Assembly: GCA_032622095.1 (NCBI GenBank)
Contig: CP136064.1
Coordinates: 274,065,614-274,129,613, forward strand
Direction of reading: 5' to 3'
Length of the DNA stretch: 64,000 nucleotides
From: Siphonodentalium dalli
Lineage: Eukaryota; Mollusca; Scaphopoda; Gadilida; Siphonodentaliidae
How positions within the stretch are numbered: position 1 is the stretch's first letter; every line of letters begins with the position of its first letter. Shown here in pieces: positions 31,434 through 43,739 of the stretch. A model generated the notes under the pieces. That model saw only the letters and a program-made list of their open reading frames with translations. It made no database searches and was not told the origin of the DNA. The position numbers and the translations under genes were made by a program.

Positions 31434-32770
31434 GCCGACTTATTTTATTCACTAATCGAACAAATATACCTTTCTAAAAGCAACGTGAATTTCGTTACTT
31501 ATTCCTTATTCGCAAAATATCGGAAATTGTGGCAACTGACCCCAAATTCGTAAGTGGCCAGGTGGGCGGAACATTTTGGACCGAAACTATTTTGGGTCGA
31601 GTTCGTAAAAGTGGTCCGAATAAGTGTCGAACGAACCTGTTCTCGGTCCGATTTTTTTGGGGAAAATGTGGCAAATGACCACGGGAACATACTCAGTACA
31701 AAATTAAAAAAAATTGGGCCGAAACAAATTTGGGTCTAAAAGTCCGAAATGCCTCAAAATTAGGCAAAGTTTAAAAATTGAAGGGGAAATGGCCCCAATG
31801 AGTGCAAAGTCTCAAGTGGGCAGAACATTTTGGGCCGAAAATATTTTGGGTCGAGTTCGGTAAATGTGGTCCGAAAAAGTGTCGAACCTGTGCTCGGTCC
31901 GATTGTTTGGGGAAAATATGGCAAATGACCCAAAATTCTCAAGTGGCCAGCTGGGCGAGAAATTTTGTGCCGAAATATTTTTGGTCGAGTTCGTAAAAGT
32001 GGTCCGAAAAGGTGTCGAACCTGTGCTCGGTCTGAACAAGTTTTGAAAATGTGGAAAAATGACCACGGGGACATAGTCAGTTAAAAATTAAAAAATTTGG
32101 GTCGAAAAGTCCGATATGCCTCGAAAATAGGCGAAGTTTAAAAATTGAAGGGGAAATGGCCCCAATGAGTGCAAAGTCTCAAGTGGCCAGGTGGGCAGAA
32201 CATTTTTGGCAGAAAATATTTTGGGTCAAGTTCTTAATAGTGGTCCGAAAAAGTGTCGAACCCGTGCTCGGTCCAATTATTTTGGGAAAATGTGGCAAAT
32301 GACCCAAATTTGCAAGTGGCCAGCTGGGCGAGACATTTTTTTTTTTTATAAAATGTGGCAAATGACCACGGGAACATATTTTTTTTTTTACTGAGTTTGT
32401 TCCCTTGGTCATTTGCCACATTTAAATTTTTTTTTCGGACCGAGCACAGGTTCGACACTTTTTCGGACCACTTTTAGGAAGTCGACCCAAACAATTTTCT
32501 GCCCAAAATATCTCTCCCAGCTGGCCACTTGCGAATTTTGGGTCATTTGCCACATTTTCCCCAAAAAAAATCCGACCGAGCACAGGATCGACACTTTTTC
32601 GAACTCGACCCAAAAAATGTTCGGCCCAAAATGTTCCGCCCACCTGGTCATTACGAATTTGTGGTAATTTGCCACAATTTCCGATATTTTGCGAATAAGG
32701 AATAAGTAACGAAATTCACGTTGCTTTTAGAAAGGTATATTTGTTCGATTAGTGAATAAAATAAGTCGGC
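31434..32770. mobile_element. Modular foldback element with 100-bp perfect arms
   Basis: 31434-31533 is exactly inverted at 32671-32770 (outer end GCCGACTTATTTTATTCACT). Pairing continues inward imperfectly for at least another 150 bp. The interior is built from repeated modules of about 130 bp containing 'aagtggcca', 'gggcggaacattttgg', 'gtcgagttcg' and 'gtgctcggtccgat': forward copies near 31550, 31810, 31945 and 32180, and inverted copies near 32400-32530 and 32525-32660. T/A homopolymers (32339-32397) mark the switch of orientation. Every ORF over it is a by-product. No transposase and no clear target duplication. Confidence 0.88.
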
Positions 32771-32849
32771 TCTTTCTAAATGACATTCAAATGGAGACGC
32801 AATGGCTCCTTATCAGATGCCATCATGATTAATTATAACCGATCAGCTT

Positions 32850-34434
32850 GTTTACCTCATAACCCATGATAAGTCACGACCACCCAGCCCATATACACGT
32901 TTACTTCATCATCCATGACAACACACGACCATCCATCCCCTATACATGTTTACTTCATCATCCATGGTAATACACGACCACCTAGCCCCTATACATGTTT
33001 ACCTCATCGACCATGATAATAAACGACCACCCATCCCCTGTACATGTTTACTTCACCATCCATGGTAATACACGACCACCTAGCCACTATACACGTTTAC
33101 TTCATCATCCATGATAACACACGACCATCCATCCCTATACATGTTTACTTCATCATCCATGGTAATACACGACCACCTAGCCCCTATACATGTTTACCTC
33201 ATCGCCCATGATAATAAACGACCACCCATCCCCTGTACATGTTTACTTCACCATCCATGGTAATACACGACCACCTAGCCACTATACACGTTTACTTCAT
33301 CATCCATGATAACACACGACCATCCATCCCCTATACATGTTTACTTCATCATCCATGGTAATACACGACCACCTAGCCACTATACACGTTTACTTCATCA
33401 TCCATGATAACACACGACCATCCATCCCCTATACATGTTTACTTCATCATCCATGGTAATACACGACCACCTAGCCCCTATACATGTTTACCTCATCGCC
33501 CATGATAATAAACGACCACCCATCCCCTGTACATGTTTACTTCACCATCCATGGTAATACACGACCACCTAGCCACTACACACGTTTACTTCATCATCCA
33601 TGATAACACACGACCATCCATCCCCTATACATGTTTACTTCATCATCCATGGTAATACACGACCACCTAGCCACTATACACGTTTACTTCATCATCCATG
33701 ATAACACACGACCATCCATCCCCTATACATGTTTACTTCATCATCCATGGTAATACACTACCACCTAGCCCCTATACATGTTTACCTCATCGTCCATGAT
33801 AATACCCGACCACCCAGCCCCTATACATGTTTACCTCATCGTTCATGATAATACACGACCACCCAGCCCCATTATAGATTCTCACCCGATCATCCGCGAT
33901 AATTGCCGGCCACCCAGTCCCTATTCATGTTTACCTCATCGTCCATGATAATTAACGACCACCCAGCCCATATATAGATGCTCACCTCATCATCCACGAT
34001 AATTACCGGTCACACAGTCCCTATTCATGTTTACCTCATCGTCCATGATAATTAACGACCACACACTGGCACACAGCCACCATAGCTGTTTGTCTAATCA
34101 TCCACGATAATTCACGACCACCCAGTCCATACACATGTTTACCTCAGCCCACACGATAATTCACGACGACCCACCCCATATATAGCTGTTTACCTCATAA
34201 TCCATGATAATACACGACCACTCGGCCCATATGCGTGTTTACCTCGTCACTCGTGGTAATTCAAGACCACCCGTCCCATACACATGTTTAACCCACCATC
34301 CATGATAATACACGACCACCCAGCCCATATGCGTGTTTACCTCGTCCCGTCCCATACACATGTTTAACTCACCATCCATGATAATTCACGACCACACAGC
34401 GCCTATGCATGTTTTCCTCACCATCCATGACAAG
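32850..34434 (+). repeat. 49-bp satellite array, about 32 units
   Basis: 'acatgttt' recurs at 49-bp spacing (32944, 32993 and onward). The unit reads roughly 'cacgaccaccnagcccctat' + 'acatgtttac' + 'ttcatcatccatg'. Variant units (ATCCATCCC, ACCTAGCC, ACCCATCCCCTGT) repeat in blocks 196 and 294-295 bp apart, indicating higher-order organisation of 4 and 6 units up to about 33780. The right third (33800-34434) is much more diverged. Confidence 0.93.
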
Positions 34435-34472
34435 AAAATCATAATCAGAAATGGTAACGCGCTCAAGATAAT
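34434..34472 (-). repeat. Dispersed end motif, copy 4 (inverted)
   Basis: 'aaaatcataatcagaaatgg' followed by 'taacgcgctcaagat' is in the same orientation as copy 2 and directly abuts the 49-bp array. Confidence 0.55.
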
Positions 34473-34474
34473 AT

Positions 34475-35196
34475 ATTATATACCCATGATTGTAATTATA
34501 GAATATAAAATATATTGGTTTCGCGAATGACCAACTCAGAATTCCGTTAACGTAACAATAACAACCAGCACCTAATTAACGAACCGGCGGCCGACTCCGT
34601 CGTCTCCGACCACAATCCCCAGTGGGCTGAAGAACGAAAAATGTCTATAAAAGTTGAAATATAAAACTTACAAATTATCTTTTTCATTTCTTTTATTTGT
34701 AATTGACATAGCTTGGCACAAACCAAAAATCAACATTATTGACATAATAATGTAAAGGACAATAAACTAAATTGAAATTTCCAACTACACCTTTTGCCGG
34801 ACTCGGCCTCCCGACTCGCAGTTCGACTTTTAATCATCCCAAAATTTCCCATTCTATAAATAAAACACCCATGTTAATGTCAGCGCCCACAGCTATTTAG
34901 AATCTCTAGGACAGTATACACGCGGCGCGCGTAATAATACCTGACCACTCAACCCAATAATAACCTGTTAGCATTATCGTGCCGCTACAAGATTATGTAA
35001 ACTCGCCGTTCTTCTCCAGTAAGATTCCCCTGACCGTATCATATGTCGTCTGCGAATCAATGACTGCCAGCCTGCCTCCCATTGATCCACATGCATCACG
35101 TGCTCCATGCCACGAGGCTGGTCCTGCTTCGAAAACTATACATCTCCCCCCGATCGCGTATTGGTTCATTTCGCATGGCAGCCCTGCAATGTGATG
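34475..35196. other. Non-array spacer between satellites
   Basis: No gene supported. A 71-codon frame (34979-35194) has no motif. Some GC-richer patches occur near 34575 and 35080-35160. Confidence 0.4.
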
Positions 35197-35198
35197 AA

Positions 35199-35790
35199 TT
35201 CTGGTGTTTATGGTATTCTATAGTGGGATCTAACAACTCATTCTGGTGTTTATGGTATTCGATAGTGGGATCTAACAACTCATTCTGGTGTTTATGGTAT
35301 TTGATAGTGGGATCTAACAACTCATTCTGGTGTTTATGGTATTCGATAGTGGGATCTAACAACTCATTCTGGTGTTTATGGTATTCGATAGTGGAATCTA
35401 ACAACTCATTCTGGTGTTTATGGTATTCGATAGTGGGATCTAACAACTCATTCTGGTGTTTATGGTATTCGATAGTGGAATCTAAAAACTCATTCTGGTG
35501 TTTATGGTATTCGATAGTGGGATCTAACAACTCATTCTGGTGTTTATGGTATTTGATAGTGGAATCTAACAACACATTCTGGTGTTTATGGTATTCGATA
35601 GTGGGATCTAACAACTCATTCTGGTGTTTATGGTATTTGATAGTGGAATCTAACAACACATTCTGGTGTTTATGGTATTCGATAGTGGAATCTAACAACT
35701 CATTCTGGTGTTTATGGTGTTTGATAGTGGAATCTAACAACACATTCTGGTGTTTATGGTGTTTGATAGTGGAATCTAACAACTCAACAT
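35199..35790 (+). repeat. 42-bp satellite array, 14 units
   Basis: 'ctggtgtttatggtattcga' then 'tagtgggatctaacaactca' repeats every 42 bp (35201, 35243 and onward), with few variants (g/a in gggatc, t/c in gtattt). The 14-codon period leaves 247- and 238-codon frames on opposite strands; the peptide repeat FWCLWYSIVGSNNS has no known counterpart and translation is not supported. Confidence 0.95.
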
Positions 35791-35805
35791 ATCCCCATGG
35801 AAATA

Positions 35806-38800
35806 GGTTCACAATCGACCGATAATAGTCATAGTAGGTTCACAATCGACCGATAATAGTCATAATAGATTCACAATCGACCGATAACAGTCATAATAGG
35901 TTCACAATCGACCGATAATAGTCATAATAGATTCACAATCGACCGATAACAGTCATAATAGGTTCACAATCGACCGATAACAGTCATAATAGGTTCACAA
36001 TCGACCGATAACAGTCATAATAGGTTCACAATCGACCGATAATAGTCATTATATGTTCACAATCGACCGATAATAGTCATAATAGGTTCACAATCGACCG
36101 ATAACAGTCATAATATGTTCATAATCGACCGATAATAGTCATAATAGGTTCACAATCGACCGATAACAGTCATAATAGGTTAACAATCGACCGATAATAG
36201 TCATAATATGTTCACAATCGACCGATAATAGTCATAATATGTTCACAATCGACCGATAATAGTCATAATATGTTCAACAATCGACCGATAACAGTCATAA
36301 TAGGTTCACAATCGACCGATAATAGTCATAATAGGTTCACAATCGACCGATAATAGTCATAATAGGTTCACAATCGACCGATAATAGTCATAATATGTTC
36401 ACAATCGACCGATAATAGTCATAATAGGTTCACAATCGACCGATAATAGTCATAATAGGTTCACAATCGACCGATAATAGTCATAATAGGTTCACAATCG
36501 ACCGATAATAGTCATAATAGGTTCATAATCGACCGATAACAGTCATAATATGTTCACAATCGACCGATAATAGTCATAATATGTTCACAATCGACCGATA
36601 ATAGTCATAATAGGTTCACAATCGACCGATAATAGTCATAATAGATTCACAATCGACCGATAACAGTCATAATAGGTTCACAATCGACAGATAACAGTCA
36701 TAATAGGTTCACAATCGACCGATAATAGTCATAATAGGTTCACAATCGACCGATAATAGTCATAATAGGTTCACAATCGACCGATAATAGTCATAATATG
36801 TTCACAATCGACCGATAACAGTCATAATAGGTTCACAATGGACCGATAACAGTCATACTACGTTCACAATCGACCGATAATAGTCATAATATGTTCACAA
36901 TCGACCGATAATAGTCATAATATGTTCACAATCGACCGATAATAGTCATACTAGGTTCACAATCGACCGATAACAGTCATAATATGTTCACAATCGACCG
37001 ATAGCAGTCATACTAGGTTCACAATCGACCGATAACAGTCATAATATGTTCACAATCGACCGATAACAGTCATAATAGGTTCACAATCGACCGATAATAG
37101 TCATAATAGATTCACAATCGACCGATAATAGTCACACTAGGTTCACAATCGACCGATAACAGTCATAATATGTTCACAATCGACCGATAATAGTCATAAT
37201 ATGTTCACAATCGACCGATAATAGTCATAATAGGTTCACAATCGACCGATAATAGTCATAATAGATTCACAATCGACCGATAACAGTCATAATAGGTTCA
37301 CAATCGACAGATAACAGTCATAATAGGTTCACAATCGACCGATAATAGTCATAATAGGTTCACAATCGACCGATAATAGTCATAATAGGTTCACAATCGA
37401 CCGATAATAGTCATAATATGTTCACAATCGACCGATAACAGTCATAATAGGTTCACAATGGACCGATAACAGTCATACTACGTTCACAATCGACCGATAA
37501 TAGTCATAATATGTTCACAATCGACCGATAATAGTCATAATATGTTCACAATCGACCGATAATAGTCATACTAGGTTCACAATCGACCGATAACAGTCAT
37601 AATATGTTCACAATCGACCGATAGCAGTCATACTAGGTTCACAATCGACCGATAACAGTCATAATATGTTCACAATCGACCGATAACAGTCATAATAGGT
37701 TCACAATCGACCGATAATAGTCATAATAGATTCACAATCGACCGATAATAGTCACACTAGGTTCACAATCGACCGATAATAGTCATAATAGGTTCACAAT
37801 CGACCGATAATAGTCATAATAGGTTCACAATCGACCGATAACAGTCATACTAGGTTCACAATCGACCGATAATAGTCATAATAGGTTCACAATCGACCGA
37901 TAATAGTCATAATAGGTTCACAATCGACCGATAACAGTCATAATAGATTCACAATCGACCGATAATAGTCATAATAGGTTCACAATCGACCGATAACAGT
38001 CATACTAGGTTCACAATCGACCGATAACAGTCATAATAGGTTCACAATCGACCGATAATAGTCATAGTATGTTCACAATCGACCGATAATATCATAATAT
38101 GTTCACAATCGACCGATAACAGTCATAATAGGTTCACAATCGACCGATAATAGTCATAATAGGTTCACAATCGACCGATAATAGTCATAATAGGTTCACA
38201 ATCGACCGATAATAGTCATAATAGGTTCATAATCGACCGATAATAGTCATAATAGGTTCACAATCGACCGATAATAGTCATAATAGATTCACAATCGACC
38301 GATAATAGTCATAATAGATTCACAATCGACCGATAATAGTCATAATAGGTTCACAATCGACCGATAACAGTCATAATAGGTTCACAATCGACCGATAATA
38401 GTCATAATAGGTTCACACTCGACCGATAATAGTCATAATATGTTCACAATCGACCGATAATAGTCATAATAGGTTCACACTCGACCGATAATAGTCATAA
38501 TAGGTTCATAATCGACCGATAACACTCATAATAGGTTCACAATCGACCGATAACAGTCATAATAGGTTCACAATCGACCGATAATAGTCATAATAGATTC
38601 ACAATCGACCGATAACAGTCATAATAGATTCACAATCGACCGATAATAGTCATAATAGGTTCACAATCGACCGATAATAGTCATACTAGGTTCACAATCG
38701 ACCGATAATAGTCATACTAGATTCACAATCGACCGATAATAGTCATAATAGGTTCACACTCGACCGATAATAGTCATAATATGTTCACAATCGACCGATA

Positions 38801-40184
38801 ATAGTCATAGTAGGTTCACAATCGACCGATAATAGTCATAGTAGGTTCACAATCGACCGATAATAGTCATAGTAGGTTCACAATCGACCGATAACAGTCA
38901 TAATAGGTTCACAATCGACCGATAACAGTCATAATAGATTCACAATCGACCGATAACAGTCATAATAGATTCACAATCGACCGATAATAGTCATAATAGA
39001 TTCACAATCGACCGATAATAGTCATAATAGGTTCACAATCGACCGATAATAGTCATAATAGATTCACAATCGACCGATAATAGTCATAATAGGTTCACAA
39101 TCGACCGATACTAGTCATAATAGGTTCACAATCGACCGATACTAGTCATAATATGTTCACAATCGACCGATAACAGTCATAATAGGTTCACAATCGACCG
39201 ATAACAGTCATAATAGGTTCATAATCGACCGATAACAGTCATAATAGGTTCACAATCGACCGATAACAGTCATAGTAGGTTCACAATCGACCGATAACAG
39301 TCATAGTAGGTTCACAATCGACCGATAATAATCATAGTAGGTTCACAATCGACCGATAACAGTCATACTAGGTTCATAATCGACCGATAACAGTCATAAT
39401 AGGTTCACAATCGACCGATAACAGTCATAGTAGGTTCACAATCGACCGATAACAGTCATAATAGGTTCACAATCGACCGATAATAGTCATAATAGGTTCA
39501 CAATCGACCGATAATAGTCATAATAGGTTCACAATCGACCGATAACAGTCATACCAGGTTCACAATCGACCGATAATAGTCATAATAGGTTCACAATCGA
39601 CCGATAACAGTCATAATAGGTTCACAATCGACCGATAATAGTCATAATAGGTTCACAATCGACCGATAATAGTCATAGTAGGTTCACAATCGACCGATAA
39701 TAGTCATAGTAGGTTCACAATCGACCGATAATAGTCATAGTAGGTTCACAATCGACCGATAATAGTCATAGTAGGTTCACAATCGACCGATAATAGTCAT
39801 AGTATAGGTTCACAATCGACCGATAACAGTCATAATAGGTTCACAATCGACCGATAACAGTCATAATAGATTCACAATCGACCGATAATAGTCATAATAT
39901 GTTCACAATCGACCGATAACAGTCATAATAGGTTCACAATCGACCGATAATAGTCATAATAGGTTCACAATCGACCGATAATAGTCATAATATGTTCACA
40001 ATCGACCGAAAACAGTCATAATAGGTTCACAGTCGACCGATAACAGTCATACTAGGTTCACAATCGACCGATAACAGTCATAATAGGTTCACAATCGACC
40101 GATAACAGTCATAATAGGTTCACAATTGACCGATAACAGTCATAATAGGTTCACAATCGACCGATAACAGTCATAATAGGTTCA
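35806..40184 (+). repeat. 31-bp satellite array, about 140 units
   Basis: The unit AGGTTCACAATCGACCGATA + ATAGTCATAAT is repeated almost without interruption over 4.4 kb. Variation is concentrated at a few positions (ATAATAG or ATAACAG; AGG, ATG or AGA before TTC; CATAAT, CATAGT or CATACT). A 20-unit, 620-bp block is duplicated in tandem: 36526-37145 and 37146-37765 share rare variants such as 'cgacagata', 'caatggaccg' and 'gtcacactag' exactly 620 bp apart. There are no spacers, so it is not a CRISPR. Confidence 0.97.
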
Positions 40185-40468
40185 TATTGTATTATCTGAA
40201 TCTCAGATAAGCCCATGGTGGACTTATTTCCGTTATACTACAGTACCAGAGTGAAATTTGTTTTTAAATAGCGTACATGGTAAGTAGTGAGTTCGTTGAT
40301 TCTTGTTATTGACCGCCCATATAGTGAACTTATAATAGGTTAATATGAGTCGTACATGGTAAGTCGTGAGTTGGTTTATTCTTGTTATTGTCCGCCCATT
40401 ATGAACTTATAATAAGTTATTATGAGTCGACTCAGTCGATAATGGCACTAAAACACTCTTATTTTCAG
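40185..40468 (+). repeat. ~78-bp duplication right of the satellite
   Basis: 'cgtacatggtaagt' with 'gtgagtt' and 'ttcttgttattg' occurs at 40272-40348 and 40350-40430. It is otherwise single-copy. Confidence 0.8.
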
Positions 40469-40704
40469 TTCCTTATGGACTCAACATGAGGCGATTATAC
40501 GCCGAATATGGACATAAAACAAATCATTTTATAAGCCTCAAAGGTGCTGATTTTCCGGAGAACAGGCTCAACGACCGCATGGTCTATGTCACAGTGTGTG
40601 AGCCTGTACTCGAGGATTTGCCTTTCTTCGGAGAAATGCTACTACTTTCTTCGGATATTCAAATATTATGGTACCTTTGTGCAAACGACGTTTTCACACA
40701 CTAA
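40469..40704 (+). CDS. Unrecognised exon-like ORF (phase-1 acceptor)
   Basis: A good acceptor, cactcttattttcag|, is followed by 78 codons open in phase 1 to a TAA at 40702-40704. It includes MRRLYAEYGHKTNHF and a region rich in V, E, L and F. Balanced composition with few repeats makes it more gene-like than its neighbours, but there is no family match from memory and no second exon. It could be a fortuitous frame. A duplicated repeat lies just upstream. Confidence 0.25.
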
Positions 40705-41420
40705 ATTAGAATATTTTCTTGCAGATCTCTTTTCCCAATATCTAGATTCATGACTAAAGGTAATTATCCAACTAAATTGGGCATTTGGAATAATGTTTCA
40801 AAGATATTCCGAATTTAGCTGGCAAATTTATCCAACCGGAGGATAAAATGTGATCTTGGGAAGCCCCTTTAAATTCATGCTACTCACTGTGAGTACATGA
40901 GAGTGACTAAAATGCAAGCTTGGCGGTTTTTGAGGGAGGTGACTAAATTCGCGTGAATTATGTTGGAATAGCACCAGCCAATTACTTATATGGCCAATTT
41001 TCGTACATAATCGACAATATTGACAGTAATGTCCCCGATTGGTTGGTTAATAGGGGGCGTGGTCACAAAATGAAAACATCGACTTTTTACGCAGATTTCT
41101 TGTCCATTTTTGGTCGATTTGTCTTTTTAAACACCAGTTGTACCAAGATTTTGTTTTATTCGAAACTTGTTTAATAATTATAATTTATCACTCTCATAGT
41201 CAAGCTTGCCGGTTTTGAGTATTATATACTGAGAATTTTTTACTTTTAGATGACCGATCACCGAACCGCCAAGCTCGAATTTTAAATAAAAATATGAAGC
41301 TGAATTTCGCGGTTTTCTCGTTTCTAAAACACGTTCCAGCTAGTTTTTATGTAAAAACATGTAAAATCAGTGTTTATCGTTTATCATTATATTTAATGAT
41401 ATCGATGATGATGGTAACAT
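40705..41420. other. Small inverted repeat, no gene
   Basis: 'gcaagcttggcggtttttga' at about 40914 is partly inverted at 41262-41280 ('cgaaccgccaagctcg') and repeated directly at about 41200 ('caagcttgccggttttgag'). It may be a remnant of a ~370-bp element. Confidence 0.4.
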
Positions 41421-42114
41421 TTTAGAAGACATATATTACATGTACTCCATCTGCATGTATGGAATCCGTCAGTTTTATGTATACACTGGTACAAACTAAA
41501 ACAAATATTGTGTTGCATGCACGTGGAGACTTTTCCTTCTGGAATTTATCCGGCTTATATGAAATAACAGATTGCTTTATATCTGTTATAGACCAGAGGT
41601 GTACCTGATGAGCTGCTGTGGCCAAACATTTTTTTATAGGACCAACTTTCGGTACAAAAATTTGATTTCGGAACGGACTTAGTAAACATTTTCCAAACAA
41701 TTGATTCCTTCTGTGTTATCAAGCTAGTACGATAAGTCAAAAAATAAACACTCAAAAAATAAACACTCAAATACAGTAAATATGACATGTTTGCATAGCT
41801 CCACATGTCAACACCACTTTAGAAACAGGGCCCGTTAACCAACAAACCATTTAACTCATGGATGGTTGATTGTATACCTGTATGTGGGATGGCCCACGTT
41901 TTTGTCTGCTATCACGATAACAAATTGTATGCATGGGAACTTTGAACACAATCCCAGCCGATGTACCCTATATACATAACTTTTATATACTCTATATATA
42001 AAGAGCGTTTACCATATCATATGTATAGGTTTGTAATTTAATTACTTACTGACAACAGCCCTATATATCATGACAAATATAAAATAGACTAGTTGTCGTG
42101 TGATATATAGATAC
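41420..42114. other. No gene recognised
   Basis: A 92-codon minus frame (41422-41700) lacks motifs. Low-complexity 'aaaataaacactc' is duplicated at 41743-41770. Confidence 0.35.
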
Positions 42115-43340
42115 TTACTACATATATAGCCAAAGCTACTGCATTACATAAAGAGTGGTTTATCTATGATTTATTTTATACGGGATTTATGGGTACCGCG
42201 GTAATCAGACAACGGGACCTCCCTTGGTCAAGGAAACGAAATAACCTTCCACGATAATGTGTGGATAATTCGATAATTGAAAATTTTCAGTGTTGGTATC
42301 TTTTAATAAGTATATGAAGTGAAAACATTCATACCCAAGTATGAATGATTATGGTTTGCATATGCGTACATGTTAAACGCATTTATTTTACAAAGTCGGG
42401 AACTCCAGGCCTCAAAATATGCAAACAAGTAAACACGCACGTATGCATATAATTTAAATAGCTTTATTTGTTTTAAATATTGCGGACTCCAACAGTCCAA
42501 CTCCATGCACGCATATAATACGCTAATATATATTTAATACAATGTAGGATAACGTTTTGTGGCCGACATTCAATGTCTGCCATTTAGTCAGTCCGCCCGT
42601 CCGTCCGTTTGTGTCTGTTTTCCGCGATAGATTTGTATGTCTCACCTGGATGTCATTAGTATGTGTATACCGATATTTAATATGGAAAATACACATATAT
42701 GATAACGCATGTTGTCTTATCTTGTAAAAATGCTTACTACATGTATCAGCTTTGTTTCCCAGACTGTTAAGCTATACTGCATTATATATAAAGAGTGGTT
42801 CATCTATGAGTTATTTATTTTTATACGGGAATTATAGGTAATCAAACAACGGGACCTCCCTTGGTCAAAGAAACGAAATAACCTTCCACGATAGTGTGTG
42901 GATTATTCGATAATTAATTGTCTATGTTGATATCTTTTAATGAGTATATGGAGTGAAACATTCATACCCAAGTATGAATGGTTATGGTTTGTATATGCGT
43001 ACATGATAAACGCACTTGTTTTACAAAGACGGGAACTTCAGGCATCAAAAATACAAGCAGGTAAACACGCACATATATGCATATAATTAAATAGCGTTAA
43101 TTGTTATAAATATTGCGGACTCCAACAGTCCAACTCATTGCACGCATAAAAGACGCTAATACATATATTTAATATATAATGTAGGATAACGTTTTGTGGC
43201 CGACATTCAATGTCTGCCGTTTAGTCAGTCCGCCCGTCCGCCTGTTTGCGTCTGTTTTCCGCGAGAGATTTTTATGTCTCACCTGGATGCCATAATTTGT
43301 GTATACTATATTTAATATGTAAAATACGCATATGATAACG
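42115..43340 (+). repeat. ~645-bp tandem duplication
   Basis: 'cgggacctcccttggtcaa' occurs at 42214 and 42859. Collinear matches include 'ataaagagtggtt', 'gcggactccaacagtccaac' and 'gataacgttttgtggccgac'. Copies run about 42115-42715 and 42760-43340, with substitutions and small indels. No coding sequence. Confidence 0.9.
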
Positions 43341-43714
43341 CGGAAATATGTAAAATATAGGAATGTATGCGCTCGATGCGATCTTGGTGGATTCCGATAA
43401 CTCCCGCTAACAACAAGGGCACCTCCGATGTTTATGTAAACAATATAACCTGACTACGACTGTTGTTGAATTTATAGTTGTAAATTTTGGGCTTTGTAAG
43501 TGTATACCATCATGTAATCAATTCATGATATTCAGGATTCTCTACAATTTTATTTACACTAATTTTATTTTTGACTGGCTAAAACTGCTCCTACGGCAGA
43601 CTGTCTGTTCATCATTAGCATAATATAAGCTTCCGGTGAGCAAGGCGGGGTACCTTGTCTGTGGGCCCAGGACACTGTGGCATCACCTGCTCATTTTGTA
43701 TATGGGCTCTATAA
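43341..43714. other. No gene recognised
   Basis: A sequence with moderate GC and no repeats, ending at the terminal inverted repeat of the next element. Confidence 0.4.
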
Positions 43715-43739
43715 AACCCATATAAAAATTCCCCTTGGT

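Noticed and set aside
31499-32675. Multiple 60-104-codon ORFs on both strands
   Set aside because: All arise from repeated modules of the foldback element between 31434 and 32770.
35082-35825. 247- and 238-codon ORFs on opposite strands
   Set aside because: They are produced by a 42-bp tandem repeat without stops; no splice or promoter context and no conserved protein.
35806-40184. CRISPR-like array of ~31-bp repeats
   Set aside because: Units are contiguous with no unique spacers, and the genome is eukaryotic; it is a satellite.
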